A stretch of DNA of 64,000 nucleotides. Origin: Bolinopsis microptera (Eukaryota > Ctenophora > Tentaculata > Lobata > Bolinopsidae). Position numbers and translations under genes: made by a program. A model generated the notes under the pieces. It did not search any database. It saw nothing but the letters and a program-made list of their open reading frames with translations, and was not told the DNA's origin. Positions 48,355 through 63,600 of this stretch are shown piece after piece (the stretch's first letter is position 1; every line of letters begins with the position of its first letter). The stretch lies in assembly GCF_026151205.1 (NCBI RefSeq), contig NC_087084.1:496001-560000 (forward strand), given 5' to 3'.

Positions 48355-49265
48355 GAGTGTGGGTTCTTTTGCGATAGTCAAAACGCGACAACTAGCGCTG
48401 GATAGCGACAACTAGCGCTGGCCAGCGCTGGCCAGCGCTAAGCGATAGCCAGCGCAAAATTTTTGCGATATTACTCGTCAGCTAGCGCTAGCTAGCGCTA
48501 GCCAGCGCTGGCCAGCGCAATGTATCAAAATCATATACTTGCGATATTACTATATACTTGCGATATTACTATTAGAATAGAAATTCGGTGGAATGACAGG
48601 CTGAGCGCCGCCCAGTAAGTTGAGCTCCGCCCAGCTAGTAGTAGTAAGCCAACGCTAACGATTGTAAATGTAAATGTAGGTTTATAACCGTACCTTTAGT
48701 TTTACAAATATTTGCTCACCGAGTTGGACTTGGATTTGAAAAAATATTTCCAATTTTACGAGTATCACCCGTTAAGCTGACAAGAAATATTGCAAATATA
48801 TTGCGCTGGTCAGTCAGCGTCAGCTGACGATTAATAATTTCGCAAATATTTGATTTTGAGTTATTGGCATTGCGCTGGCTAGCGCTAGCTGACGAATAAT
48901 ATTATTATTGCAACTATATTGCGCTGGCCAGTGCTGGCTGACGAGCTTAATATCGCAAATATTTGATTTTCATATTTTGCGCTGGCCAGCGCTGGCTGAC
49001 GAGTAATATCGCAAGTATATGATGTTGATACATTGTGCTGGCTGGTTAGCGCTGGTTAGCGCTGGTTAGCGCTGGCTAGCGCTGGCTAGCGCTGGCCAGC
49101 GCTAGCTGACGAGTAATATCGCAAACATTTTGCGCTGGCAATCGATGGCCAGCGCTGGCTATCGCTTAGCGCTGGCCAGCGCTAGTTGTCGCTATCCAGC
49201 GCTAGTTGTCGCTATCCAGCGCTAGTTATCGAACTGTTTTCTGCGATGGCCAGTTGCGCTGCACA
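48355..49265. repeat. Palindromic AGCGCT-rich foldback region
   Basis: A left part (about 48370-48560) and right part (about 49000-49240) are inverted copies, both with GCGACAACTAGCGCTGG, GCGATATTACTCGTCAGC and runs of GCCAGCGCTGGC. Many units are themselves perfect palindromes. The loop holds an inverted copy of the dispersed repeat GGCTGAGCGC..(48575-48640) and one of GAGTATCACCCGTTAA (48760). Confidence 0.85.
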
Positions 49266-51275
<2,010 letters not shown>

Positions 51276-51712
51276 ACTCAGCAGACTTTAACAGACTCTG
51301 CGGACTTTAACAGACTCTGCGGACTTTAACAGACTCTGCGGACTTTAACAGACTCTGCGGACTTTAACAGACTCTGCGGACTTTAACAGACTCTGCGGAC
51401 TTTAACAGACTCTGCGGACTTTAACAGACTCTGCGGACTTTAACAGACTCTGCGGACTTTAACAGACTCTGCGGACTTTAACAGACTCTGCGGACTTTAA
51501 CAGAATCTACGGACTTTAACAGACTCTGCGGACTTTAACAGACTCTGCGGACTTTAACAGACTCTGCGGACTTTAACAGACTCTGCGGACTTTAACAGAC
51601 TCTGCGGACTTTAACAGACTCTGCGGACTTTAACAGACTCTGCGGACTTTAACAGACTCTGCGGACTTTAACAGACTCTGCGGACTTTAACAGACTCTGC
51701 GGACTTTTATAA
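51276..51712. repeat. 19-bp tandem repeat, about 23 copies
   Basis: Unit ACTTTAACAGACTCTGCGG, with one variant copy near 51505. Confidence 0.96.
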
Positions 51713-52349
51713 CACTTTAACAGACTAATATTCTAATACTACTACTACTACTACTATATATCACTAGTACTGTAGTCATCATTGTGATAAACCACAGATT
51801 CCTACTATTTTATATAATATATACATATATTTTTATATATTATTACTACTTATTATAATGTGCCAATAATAATACGCTAGAACAGTTCACAAGGTTCATT
51901 GCAGTGAATATTGATTAATAACTTTATAAATAGAGCTGATTTGTAAGTAGCAGGATTTGAGTGTACCTCATAACCTTATAAGTTTAGTAACCAAAACTCT
52001 TGACATATTTCGGCGAGAGGCGAATCATATTAATCAGTTTGATTCGCTAATTGGCCCTTTAGAAAATGAGTAATGATTGAGTGTGATACCCAGATCTTTG
52101 CTAAACCACATTGGTCAAATGTAGTACACATACAATACAACGTTAACTAGAAAGCTATACGCATATCCAATATCTGCAACCAGAATACTTAACTAGTATA
52201 TCCAATATCCATAGCATAGGTACAAATAAAAAATAACAATTATGATAATTACTAACAAAACTTTAACACAGAGCAACAATATAATTTAACAAGTGTGGAA
52301 TAAGCGGGGCTTGCTATATTGGGTAATGGTAACGATCAGAGAATCTTAC

Positions 52350-52406
52350 CTCTGACAGCTAGTAACTTAGTAAAGGTTTCAGCGACAATTTGAAGACAAA
52401 TGATCA
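52350..52406 (-). CDS. Possible upstream exon of the death-domain gene
   Basis: Between acceptor GGGGCAG and donor AGAG/GTAAGA a phase-1-to-1 frame reads IICLQIVAETFTKLLAVR. Both splice sites are good and a 27-bp array abuts the acceptor side, as at confirmed exons in this window. Whether it joins exon 1 is unproven. Confidence 0.35.
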
Positions 52407-52427
52407 CTGCCCCACGTGGAGTGTAAA

Positions 52428-53190
52428 GTGGTAAAATAGAGGCTGACACGACGCCAAGTAAAATAGAGGCTGGCACGCCGCCAAGTAAAATAGAGGCTGA
52501 CACGACGCCAGGTAAAATAGAGGCTGGCACGCCGCCAAGTAAAATAGAAGCTGGCACGACGCCGAGTAAAATAGAGGCTGACACGACGCCAAGTAAAATA
52601 GAGGCTGGCACGCCGCCAAGTAAAATAGAGGCTGGCACGCCGCCAGGTAAAATAGAGGCTGGCACGCCGCCAAGTAAAATAGAAGCTGGCACGACGCCAA
52701 GTAAAATAGAGGCTGGCACGCCGCCAAGTAAAATAGAGGCTGGCACGCCGCCAAGTAAAATAGAGGCTGGCACGACGCCAAGTAAAATAGAGGCTGGCAC
52801 GACGCCAAGTAAAATAGAGGCTGGCACGCCGCCAGGTAAATTAGAGGCTGGCACGCCGCCAGGTAAAATAGAGGCTGGCACGACGCCGAGTAAAATAGAG
52901 GCTGGCACGACGCCAAGTAAAATAGAGGCTGGCACGCCGCCAGGTAAAATAGAGGCTGGCACGACGCCAAGTAAAATAGAGGCTGGCACGCCGCCAGGTA
53001 AAATAGAGGCTCACACGCTGCCAAGTAAAATAGAGGATGGCACGCCGCCAAGTAAAATAGAAGCTCACACGCCGCCAAGTAAAATAGAGGCTGGCACGCC
53101 GCCAGGTAAAATAGAGGCTGGCACGCCGCCAGGTAAAATAGAGGCTGGCACGCCGCCAGGTAAAATAGAGGCTGGCATGCTGCCAGGTTA
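52428..53190. repeat. 27-bp tandem repeat, about 28 copies
   Basis: The unit contains AAGTAAAATAGAGGCTGGCA then CGACGCC, with variants. As 27 is a multiple of three, several frames are open (PASILLGVV and others); these are artefacts. Confidence 0.94.
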
Positions 53191-54278
53191 GCAACTAAAC
53201 CACTGCATAATTTATACTTTATGCGTGTACAGGCATTATTGGTTCCTGCAGGTAGCTGTATACTATACCCTATACAGTATACAGTGTATAGCCTATAGGA
53301 TGGTTGTAACTTGTAAGAAGGTTGAATGGTGGCTGTAAATACTTAAATACAATACGAGGAACTGGAAGCAAGGCATATCTGATGGGAGAAACAAAAGAAG
53401 AGCATGATAACTGGTGATGTTGTACTGGTGATGTCTAGAAACTAGACTAATCACTAATTGCCTTACTAAAACCGTGTACCTTAATCAATGTGTACAGTAT
53501 CAAGTTAACGTAACGAATAACAATGAATTGGAGAACAATGGAGCTTATTCTCAGGTTTATGTAACTAATGTAAAGTAATATTGGATCAGGGCCTTCAGTG
53601 GAATTTGATATCATGGCCCAAACTACTGCATTCCACTAATAAGCTGATCTGTGGAAATCATTACGACACACATTCCTTCAGCTCCAGGCTCTAGTAATAA
53701 CATTCCTCTCTGATCTCATTTGAATAAGTGTTCAGCCTGTGGTTGTAGGATGGCTGTAGGGTATTCACAACACTATTGATAACACCGGGCCTCCTGGACA
53801 TACCGGGCTGTAATAGTACAGACAGATATGCAGAGTACAAGGTTGACAGTCATGGTTTCTAAGCTATAATCGTGAATCATTGAACAGTTGAAGCACAAAC
53901 AAATAAATAACTCTCATCCATGTAAACAGGTATATAGTGGTACACAAGAAAAACCACAAAATCAAAATAAAATAAAAAACAGTAACTTTAATTGTTTGGA
54001 CGACGAACTTGGATGCTGGTTCATGTTACAACCACAAAAGGAGCGCTAAATAGAAACACAAGTAATAGTGTGTTAGTATCTGTATAATAAAAACACCGAG
54101 CAATTTGGCTGATCTCCAAAAATGGTAAGTTTTTTGCACATAAGCCATTGTGAAAGTCATAGAGGTGGATCCCAGCAAACCAATTACAACATGAAATTCT
54201 ATATTTCTATAGTCGTATGATATGAAGTATTAGCAGTGTGTTCTGTAATTTGATCGCTCCGTTTTAGAGCACCTGGGA
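53191..54278. other. Gene-free spacer
   Basis: No array, exon or conserved motif recognised apart from a short ATACAGTATACAG palindrome near 53270. Confidence 0.45.
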
Positions 54279-55056
<778 letters not shown>

Positions 55057-56100
55057 CATAGGTGAAAGGCAGACCCACAGCTTGGAGGACTTCGCCGCTT
55101 CGACGCGCCGCGCTAACTATCATTATTGCTTCGCATCGAAGCAAAGCAAAGCAACGATCTGAAAAGGTTGACGTGAGACGTCGTCAATCAAGCCCACAGC
55201 GAGAGAAAAATCGGTCCCGGCACTAAATCTCTCTCCTAAGATTTTTAATTTTAACTGATAGGCGCAGTTTATATCTCCGCCAAAAGCATCACATTTTAGC
55301 ATTAATGCGCGTAGTTTTCTCAACTATTTTCACAGTCGCGCCTTCCTGAAGTTACATTAAACAGCCTCTTTTGCTTCCTAACATACCAGTTTACAGGAAG
55401 CAAAATATTATATATAAGTAAAGTGCAAGAAACCAAATTCGAACTTGGCACATTAATAGCATGGGAGACGATATTATACATGAGCGATATTTAGTAGAGA
55501 ATAAACCAGTACCTATAACGGTGTACCGGTACCGGTATACCTACGGGGGTGATATTAGTACAATTTTGTAAGAACACCTCCTCCCGTATTATTGAGAATA
55601 AATTTACTTTTCCATACAATTGTGCACTTCAGTCGTATAGTAAACCGGCAGTAAAGCATGATTTGCTTTTGATGATAAAAGATTCGTTTGTTACATAATC
55701 ATGCTTTTTTTGAGTCGAGAAATACAAAATATGATGTTAACAAAACACAACTTTAAAGAACGATCAAAATTCTTACAAAGTTTTATTATAAAACTCTGTG
55801 ACTGTTAAAAAGTATTAGGTAAATGATTCTTTTAATTCTACCTTGATGGTCTGTAGCTTTTTCTCCTGTTTCCCTATTCCTAGTCCTTGCTATGACAGTA
55901 TTAAAACTGTAATAATTCTCACGAGATGTTTGATCTAGTTGTTAGAGTTGAGCTATTCCTAGTCCTTGTTATGACAGTATTAAAACTGTAATAATTGTCA
56001 CGAGATGTTTGATCTAGTTATTAGAGTTGAGCTATTCCTAGTCACTGCTATGACAGTAAGAATATAAGGTAAGAATGTAATGGTTTTAAATTTAAACATA
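55057..56100. other. Spacer with an 84-bp duplication
   Basis: 55887-56060 holds about two and a half copies of an 84-bp unit (GAGCTATTCCTAGTCCTTG core). The rest, including GC-rich 55080-55330, shows no convincing exon. Confidence 0.5.
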
Positions 56101-56214
56101 TATTAGTTGTAGCGCAATGCGTTCATGGGCCGGGCCGCGCACTCAATTATGCTTCTCGTAACCACACCTCGCTAGATAGGCGAAATGCGCTACTGGCGTC
56201 GCCGAGCTGCGATA

Positions 56215-57206
56215 AATTGTGTATCACGTTGCGACCCCCACGGTCGTTTCACTATGGTGACGATACAGGGGGAGCCGCGCACTCATATAACAACGTATGA
56301 CAAAATAAATTGACATCGTAAATTAAATATATTATGTATTGGCAATATTTATATACATAAATATACTTTACGAAAATCTGTTGCAAAACAGATTCACATA
56401 GCCATGAGTTTGTAGCGCGATGCGTTACTGTGCCACGCCGCGCACTCAATGAGGCTTCTCACCTCTCTAGATCGGCGAGATGCGCTACTGTGCCACGCCG
56501 AGCTGAGATGAATTGACATCGTCAATTAACCATGAATCTAAGCGTACGTGATGCAATGGAGGTAATCGTTGAAGAAAAAAAAGCCGTTCTAACGAACGCT
56601 TCTCAAACACAAGGATATATTTTGTGAACTTGGCTAGTATATATGAAACATTTGACATGACATGGAGTTGTAGAGTGAGTTATGTGCCTCGCCGGGCTAA
56701 AGTAGTGGATGTCCTTGCTGTACGGCAAGTTAAACAAGGAACTGAAACTACTAGGTTCCGTACAGACTCAACTCTGCACCCGTGTCAATATGTTCATTAT
56801 ATGCAAGCCTCTTGATTTGTAATACGTTGTATACAAGTGCGCGGCTGTATCGTGGCCACGATACTGGTAAAACGACATTTGTTTCAAATATGACCGTCCG
56901 CGTCGACGAGTCCAACTCGGCGCGCGTCCTGGTAGGTTATAAACATACAACTTTGACTTAACGGATGTTACTCGTCTAAATTTCTTCGAAGTAGCGCGCG
57001 TGCCGCTTTCTTCTCGAAATGCCCGAGGCAAGTGCTACGAAGTAGCGCGCGACGGGCTAGTTCATTAAAAATGGTTGAGCTGCCACTAAATGAAAATCAC
57101 TTGTCATACGTTGTATGACCCGCCGCGCACGAGTGCGCGGCTCCCCTGTATCGTCAAGACGATATAGGGGGGTCACAACGACCGTGGGGGTCGCAACGTG
57201 ATACAA
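56215..57206. mobile_element. Putative foldback/MITE element, about 1 kb
   Basis: 56221-56310 and 57093-57206 are inverted copies sharing GTATCACGTTGCGACCCCCA, GAGCCGCGCACTC and CAACGTATGACA. The interior has copies of the GGCGAGATGCGCTACTG repeat and no transposase-like frame. Confidence 0.6.
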
Positions 57207-58110
57207 TAAATCAACCGCCCAAATTTAAAAAATTTTTTTGTGAAAAGGCCCTTGTAGGTTTATAAGTTATAACCTACTAGGACGCGCGCCGAGTTGGACT
57301 CGTCGAAACAAATATTTTAAATTTACGAGTATCACCCGTTAAAAAGGCCCTGGCTGAAGGTATGAAAGTAATTTTGTTCGGAGTATTTTTGGACGCTGAT
57401 TTCGAATCACCCCCGGCCCCCACACAGGGAGACTACAGTGCAAAGAAATTGCTGCTGACTGCCGCTCCTACTAAATTGTGCACCCCCTAGTCTTAATGCC
57501 AGCACTGTGATGTACGGGTTTTACCCGTTAATTTTCTGACCTCAAGCTCAGGAGTTATTTATAAGCAAAATCGTTTTGTTCATATCATTATCAGGACAGG
57601 CTAGTAAAACACGAACTCGATTGTTTAGGGCTTGACTTGACACACGCTGCATGCAACCCCTTTTGATAGCGCGCGAAGCGTGCGGCGGCCGGCCGGCCGC
57701 AAAAGGCTTTCTCGCTGGCCGAAGTGCACGAGAGGTTTACTGGGCCGCTTGATGTCAATCCTTCGCATCTCGCCGATCTGCATCTGTGGTTGCGAGAAGC
57801 ATTATTTGATGCGCGCGCGACCCAGTAGTGCATCGCGCTACAACTGGGCCGCACTCAGCCTGTCATTCCGCCGAATAGAGATTATGAAAATAAATATAAT
57901 AGCCTGAGGTCCCCAGGTAAGAGAGAGGTATGCAACGTGTAGCAAGGCTTGACCGGTTAGAGTTAGAGTCTCAATGCTCACAGTGAGACCGTTTCTTTTG
58001 TTTACAAATCGGTCACAAAAAGGGGCTTTTACTGGATTTGCTATCGTTAGGAGGCGCAGTAACGATAACCGCGGATCTGTTTTTATCTCTTGACTCCCAT
58101 GATTCACGAA
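57207..58110. repeat. Mosaic of dispersed repeats
   Basis: Recognisable pieces: GAGTATCACCCGTTAA near 57330 (also 48760), AAAAGGCCCT with GGTATGAAAGTAAT near 57345 (also 16775), inverted GGCGAGATGCG near 57765, and CAGCCTGTCATTCCGCCGAA near 57855 (also 22045). Confidence 0.65.
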
Positions 58111-58825
58111 TGACCGTTAATGACTATGTTAGTATTGCAAAAATATTTAATAGTTGCAAAATAAATAATTACACCCCCTCCCCTCCCCCAAAAAAGTTTG
58201 GCAAAAAACTCTTCGAGTAATCGAAATCAAATTCGCACTTTCAAAGAAAAATAATCAAATTGCGTATTTCTGTATAAGTACAACTACAACTCCATATCTA
58301 AACAGATTTATTAAAAATATTGATCCCAACTCTAATAATAAACTTTCTACAAAACTGAAATTACAAGTATGCAGGTTGTACCACTAATAAATATAGATGT
58401 AAACTGATAAATAGAGAAGTGCAGAGATGAGAGAAATCTCAAAATAAATTATGCGACTATATTACACTATACTATAGTATAGTAGTATAGTCTATAGCAC
58501 AGCTTCCCAAGACAGAACCAGCGAGAAAATTAAAAACATGCACAGTATTATCAATGTTAAATCAGCGTTCAATGTTAACACAGCATTATCAATGTTAATT
58601 CAACGTTCAATGTTAACTCAGCGTTCAATGTTAACTCAGTATTATGAATGTTAACTCATCGTTACATTTAATACAATCCGTATTTATTATCCGTTTATTT
58701 GAGTCGTTGAAAACAGACTCTGAAAATCATCTTAACAAGTCTGCAAAAATTCTGGAATAAGTTGAAAAATCTGTATCACGTGTCAAACCAGAGTCCATTA
58801 TACACGTTACTAATACACTACTACT
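58111..58825. other. AT-rich spacer downstream of VPS13B
   Basis: Degenerate short repeats of CAATGTTAACTCAGC at 58545-58660; no gene seen. Confidence 0.5.
58683..58699 (-). promoter_or_regulatory. Two AATAAA poly(A) signals for VPS13B
   Basis: AATAAA occurs on the minus strand at 58699-58694 and 58688-58683, about 310 bp beyond the older TAG stop at 59004-59002. Confidence 0.5.
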
Positions 58826-58829
58826 ACAA

Positions 58830-58998
58830 CTACTCCAGCAGTTACCATAGCAACTACTCCAGCAGTTACCATAGCAACTACTCCAGCAGTTACCATAGCA
58901 ACTACTCCAGCAGTTACCATAGCAACTACTCTAGCAGTTACTATAGCAACTACTCCAGCAGTTACCATAGCAACTACTCCAGCAGTTACCATAGCAAC
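58830..58998 (-). repeat. 24-bp repeat of perfect X-boxes, seven copies
   Basis: The unit is GTTACCATAGCAAC followed by TACTCCAGCA; the 14-mer fits the X-box form GTHNYYATRRNAAC. It lies immediately after the older VPS13B stop, within the presumed 3' UTR. Confidence 0.9.
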
Positions 58999-59011
58999 AC
59001 TCTAATATTTT

Positions 59012-60652
59012 GAGAGCAGGTTGTTGAGTAGCACGCTCTTAGGAAAGTCTAAAGGTAAGGTAGCTATCAGATCACTGCTGCTATCCGAGGGAGCCCCCTC
59101 ACTTGGTAGAGAGCAGGTTGTTGAGCAGCACACTCTTAGGAAAGTCTAGAGGTAAGGTAGCTATAAGATCACTGCTGCTATCTGAGGGAGCCGCCTCACT
59201 TGGTAGAGAGCAGGTTGTTGAGTAGCACGCTCTTAGGAAAGTCTAGAGGTAAGGTAGCTATAAGATCACTGCTGCTATCTGAGGGAGCCCCCTCACTTGG
59301 TAGAGAGCAGGTTGTTGAGTAGCACACTCTTAGGAAAGTCTAGAGGTAAGGTAGCTATAAGATCACTGCTGCTATCTGAGGGAGCCGCCTCACTTGGTAG
59401 TGAGCAGGTTGTTGAGCAGCACACTCTTAGGAAAGTCTAGAGGTAAGGTAGCTATAAGATCACTGCTGCTATCTGAGGGAGCCGCCTCACTTGGTAGAGA
59501 GCAGGTTGTTGAGCAGCACACTCTTAGGAAAGTCTAGAGGTAAGGTAGCTATAAGATCACTGCTGCTATCTGAGGGAGCCGCCTCACTTGGTAGAGAGCA
59601 GGTTGTTGAGCAGCACACTCTTAGGAAAGTCTAGAGGTAAGGTAGCTATAAGATCACTGCTGCTATCTGAGGGAGCCGCCTCACTTGGTAGAGAGCAGGT
59701 TGTTGAGCAGCACACTCTTAGGAAAGTCTAGAGGTAAGGTAGCTATAAGATCACTGCTGCTATCTGAGGGAGCCGCCTCACTTGGTAGAGAGCAGGTTGT
59801 TGAGCAGCACACTCTTAGGAAAGTCTAGAGGTAAGGTAGCTATAAGATCACTGCTGCTATCTGAGGGAGCCGCCTCACTTGGTAGAGAGCAGGTTGTTGA
59901 GCAGCACACTCTTAGGAAAGTCTAGAGGTAAGGTAGCTATAAGATCACTGCTGCTATCTGAGGGAGCCGCCTCACTTGGTAGAGAGCAGGTTGTTGAGCA
60001 GCACACTCTTAGGAAAGTCTAGAGGTAAGGTAGCTATAAGATCACTGCTGCTATCTGAGGGAGCCGCCTCACTTGGTAGAGAGCAGGTTGTTGAGCAGCA
60101 CACTCTTAGGAAAGTCTAGAGGTAAGGTAGCTATAAGATCACTGCTGCTATCCGAGGGAGCCCCCTCACTTGGTAGTGAGCAGGTTGTTGAGCAGCACAC
60201 TCTTAGGAAAGTCTAGAGGTAAGGTAGCTATAAGATCACTGCTGCTATCTGAGGGAGCCGCCTCACTTGGTAGAGAGCAGGTTGTTGAGCAGCACACTCT
60301 TAGGAAAGTCTAGAGGTAAGGTAGCTATAAGATCACTGCTGCTATCTGAGGGAGCCGCCTCACTTGGTAGAGAGCAGGTTGTTGAGTAGCACGCTCTTAG
60401 GAAAGTCTAGAGGTAAGGTAGCTATAAGATCACTGCTGCTATCTGAGGGAGCCCCCTCACTTGGTAGAGAGCAGGTTGTTGAGCAGCACACTCTTAGGAA
60501 AGTCTAGAGGTAAGGTAGCTATAAGATCACTGCTGCTATCTGAGGGAGCCGCCTCACTTGGTAGAGAGCAGGTTGTTGAGCAGCACACTCTTAGGAAAGT
60601 CTAGAGGTAATGTAGCTATAAGATCACTGCTGCTATCTGAGGGAGCCGCCTC
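59012..60652 (-). repeat. VPS13B: 97-bp array of the VPS13B 3' coding end, about 17 copies
   Basis: The unit carries GAGAGCAGGTTGTTGAGCAG and GGAAAGTCTAGAGGTAAGGT (plus strand) and corresponds to the last 97 bp of the coding sequence. Starts are spaced exactly 97 bp (59012, 59109, 59206 and on). The last copy runs on into TCAAAATATTAG, an in-frame stop in the original frame; elsewhere the junction creates AAGTGA. Confidence 0.95.
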
Positions 60653-63600
60653 ACTTGGTAGGTTGTACATCTTGTTTATCTTAGCCAGCAGTGACTTGTC
60701 CAGCTTACTCGCCTCATCCTCTGTGGGACGTTTATTTGTTAGATAGCTGATCAACATTAATCAAACAATCTGATATTATTTTAAATCAATTTCCAACTTA
60801 TTCATCAACAAAATGATTAATCGACCAATCTATTAAGTAATTAATTAAGGGCCCCCCCCCCTTAACACACCGTTACCATAGTAACGTAACATACCTTTGT
60901 TTTCAGGACAGTAGATTGCCACATTGGACTGCCCGAACACGAAGCGTACAGAGGACCGGTTAAAACATTGAATAATAGAATCTAGCAACAGGAATCTGAA
61001 ACACAACAAGTTAATTATTAATCATTAATAACTAGGTAATTATTGATATTCAACATTTTCAAATTAATGGTAACGCTTCCTGGTAAGTTGTTTATAATTT
61101 CAACTAGATAATAAATGTATAGAAGTTATATAAAACAATCTTACTTCCAAAGTTTCATGCTTAGCTTACGTAAGTTTAAAATTCATGAAATATTAAATAA
61201 TAAGTTACTTACATTTTATCAGGGCTAATAACGACGTATATAAGAATAGGGGTGACAGTACACTGTACAAGGTGAATATCATCTCCTGTCTTCAGCTGCA
61301 GTAACTCTAGTGCCACCCTGAAAAATGGGGCGGTTATAAACTAGCCAATCAGAGCGCTGTATTCACAGCACGTGACACAAACCAACCAATGAGAGCACAG
61401 TATTAACACCACGTGACACAAACCAACCAATGAGAGCACAGTTTTCACACCACGTGATTCAAACCAGCCAATCAGAGCACAGTATACACACCACGTGACA
61501 CAAACCAACCAATGAGAGCACAGTTTTCACACCACGTGATTCAAACCAGCCAATCAGAGCACAGTATACACACCACGTGACACACACCAGCCAATCAGAA
61601 CACAGTATTCACACCACGTGATTCAAACCAGCCAATCAGAGCACAGTATTCACACCACGTGATTCAAACCAGCCAATCAGAGCACAGTATACACACCACG
61701 TGACACAAACCAGCCAATGAGAGCACAGTATACACACCACGTGACACAAACCAACCAATCAGAGCACAGTATTCACACCACGTGACACAAACCAACCAAT
61801 CAGAGCACAGTATACCTGAGTCTGGTATCTGATTTGAGAAGCTGGTTGAGGTCTGGTACTAGAGGGCTGGGAGCTAAAGTCCAGCCAGCTCCAGTTAACA
61901 ATCCCTCTCCTGTATTAGCTACCAACTCTGCTGCTCCTCCCAGTGGTTTGGTTACCATGCCAACCAGGCCCTTAGATACACCCGTTACTAATCCCCTGGT
62001 AGCTCCCACTATCCCATCTGATGCTCCGATATCCTGAACATTTGTAAATGTGAACTAACAATGATAATATAATAATAATTACAATACTTGTTACTTATTT
62101 ACTCATCTAAACCTGCCAAACATTACTAACACTAGCAATTAACACTACATTACCTGTATAGGTTGGTGAACTAGACCGGCTACAGCAGATAACAAGTGTA
62201 ACCCCAGTCCTGTGAGACCTTTAGACAGGCCCGAACCAAAGTGAGAGGCTTTGTAACTCCTCCTGTGTATCGCACACAGGGACCTGTGTCTGGGAACAGA
62301 GGTGTTATTAGGTAACTTATAATGTTATAATAACAGGGGTGTTATTGGTTAACTTATAATGTTATAATGATAATCAGGATTACAAGATCATAGGGTAATG
62401 ATGACGTCATATCAGATAATGATGACGTCATATAGGGTAACGATGACGTCATATTAAATAATAATGACGTCATTTAGGGTAATAATGACGTCATTTAGGG
62501 TTATGATTACGTCATATAGGATAACGATGACGTTATATTAGATAATGATGACGTCACAACTCACCCCTCGTCCAGAGACATTCTGTCCATATTTCTACTG
62601 ATACTGACCGCCAGATTAGTGACACTCGTTATTACTCCTGTTCCTACAATTAGACACGGTTATTTTTTAATAAATATTAAACAGGGGTACAATTTGGGTC
62701 TGTTGGTAGGGAGTGTGTTAACTAAACGTTAACAGTGTGTTAACAGTGCGTTAACAGTGTTAACTGTGCGTTAACAGTGTGTTAACAGTTAAATACTTAT
62801 TTGGTTGATCTGCTTAACTAAGTAATTTAAACAATACAACCGCAGTTCAGCTTATGTAAGTTTGGAAAATGTTTATTATCAGACAGTTGTAAAACCTGAT
62901 AAAACAAAATTATATTAAAGAGAGAAATAACCAACCTATATTTCTGGCAAGAGAAGCGGATCCGGCAGCAATACCACTCACAAACGCAGTGGGACCTCTT
63001 GTCAGACCTGGGGAGAAAGTAACCAATCAGAGCACTGTATTCACACCATGTGACACGAACCAAGCAATCAGAGCACTGTAATCACACCACGTGACACAAA
63101 CTAACCAATCAGAACACAGTAATCACATCACGTGACATAAACTGACCAATTCACACCACGTGACATACAGTTTGTTTTGGATGCTTCTTGATACAGTAAA
63201 CATGTTGTTATGAAGTGAAGATACACGTATAGTATTATATAGATACAGTACTGACCCTCGTAAGGCAGGAACACCAGATCTCTAACTCCAGTTAGTGTGC
63301 TCCTAATCATGAGACCAGGCGAGCCGAGCAGGTCCAGGGAGGCTAGTGCCCACCCTGCCTGGAGGATGGTATCACTGGCGTACTTAGCTAGAATAACCTG
63401 GGGGAGGGATGTGTTTACTATACGAGCAGGTCCAGGGAGGCTAGTGCCCACCCTGCCTGGAGGATGGTATCACTGGCGTACTTAGCTAGAATAACCTGGG
63501 AGAGGGATGTGTTTACTATACGAGCAGGTCCAGGGAGGCTAGTGCCCACCCTGCCTGGAGGATGGTATCACTGGCGTACTTAGCTAGAATAACCTGGGGG

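Noticed and set aside
52336-53194. 217- and 224-residue frames with PASILLGVV or QPLFYLAAC repeats
   Set aside because: A 27-bp array read in frame; only the 57 bp beyond its edge looks like a possible exon.
56100-56530. tRNA-derived SINE based on TGTAGCGCGATGCG starts
   Set aside because: No convincing B box, cloverleaf or poly(A) tail was seen, so only a dispersed-repeat label is used.
60558-60746. Plus-strand 62-residue frame
   Set aside because: Antisense shadow of the VPS13B terminal exon, which has domain and phase support.
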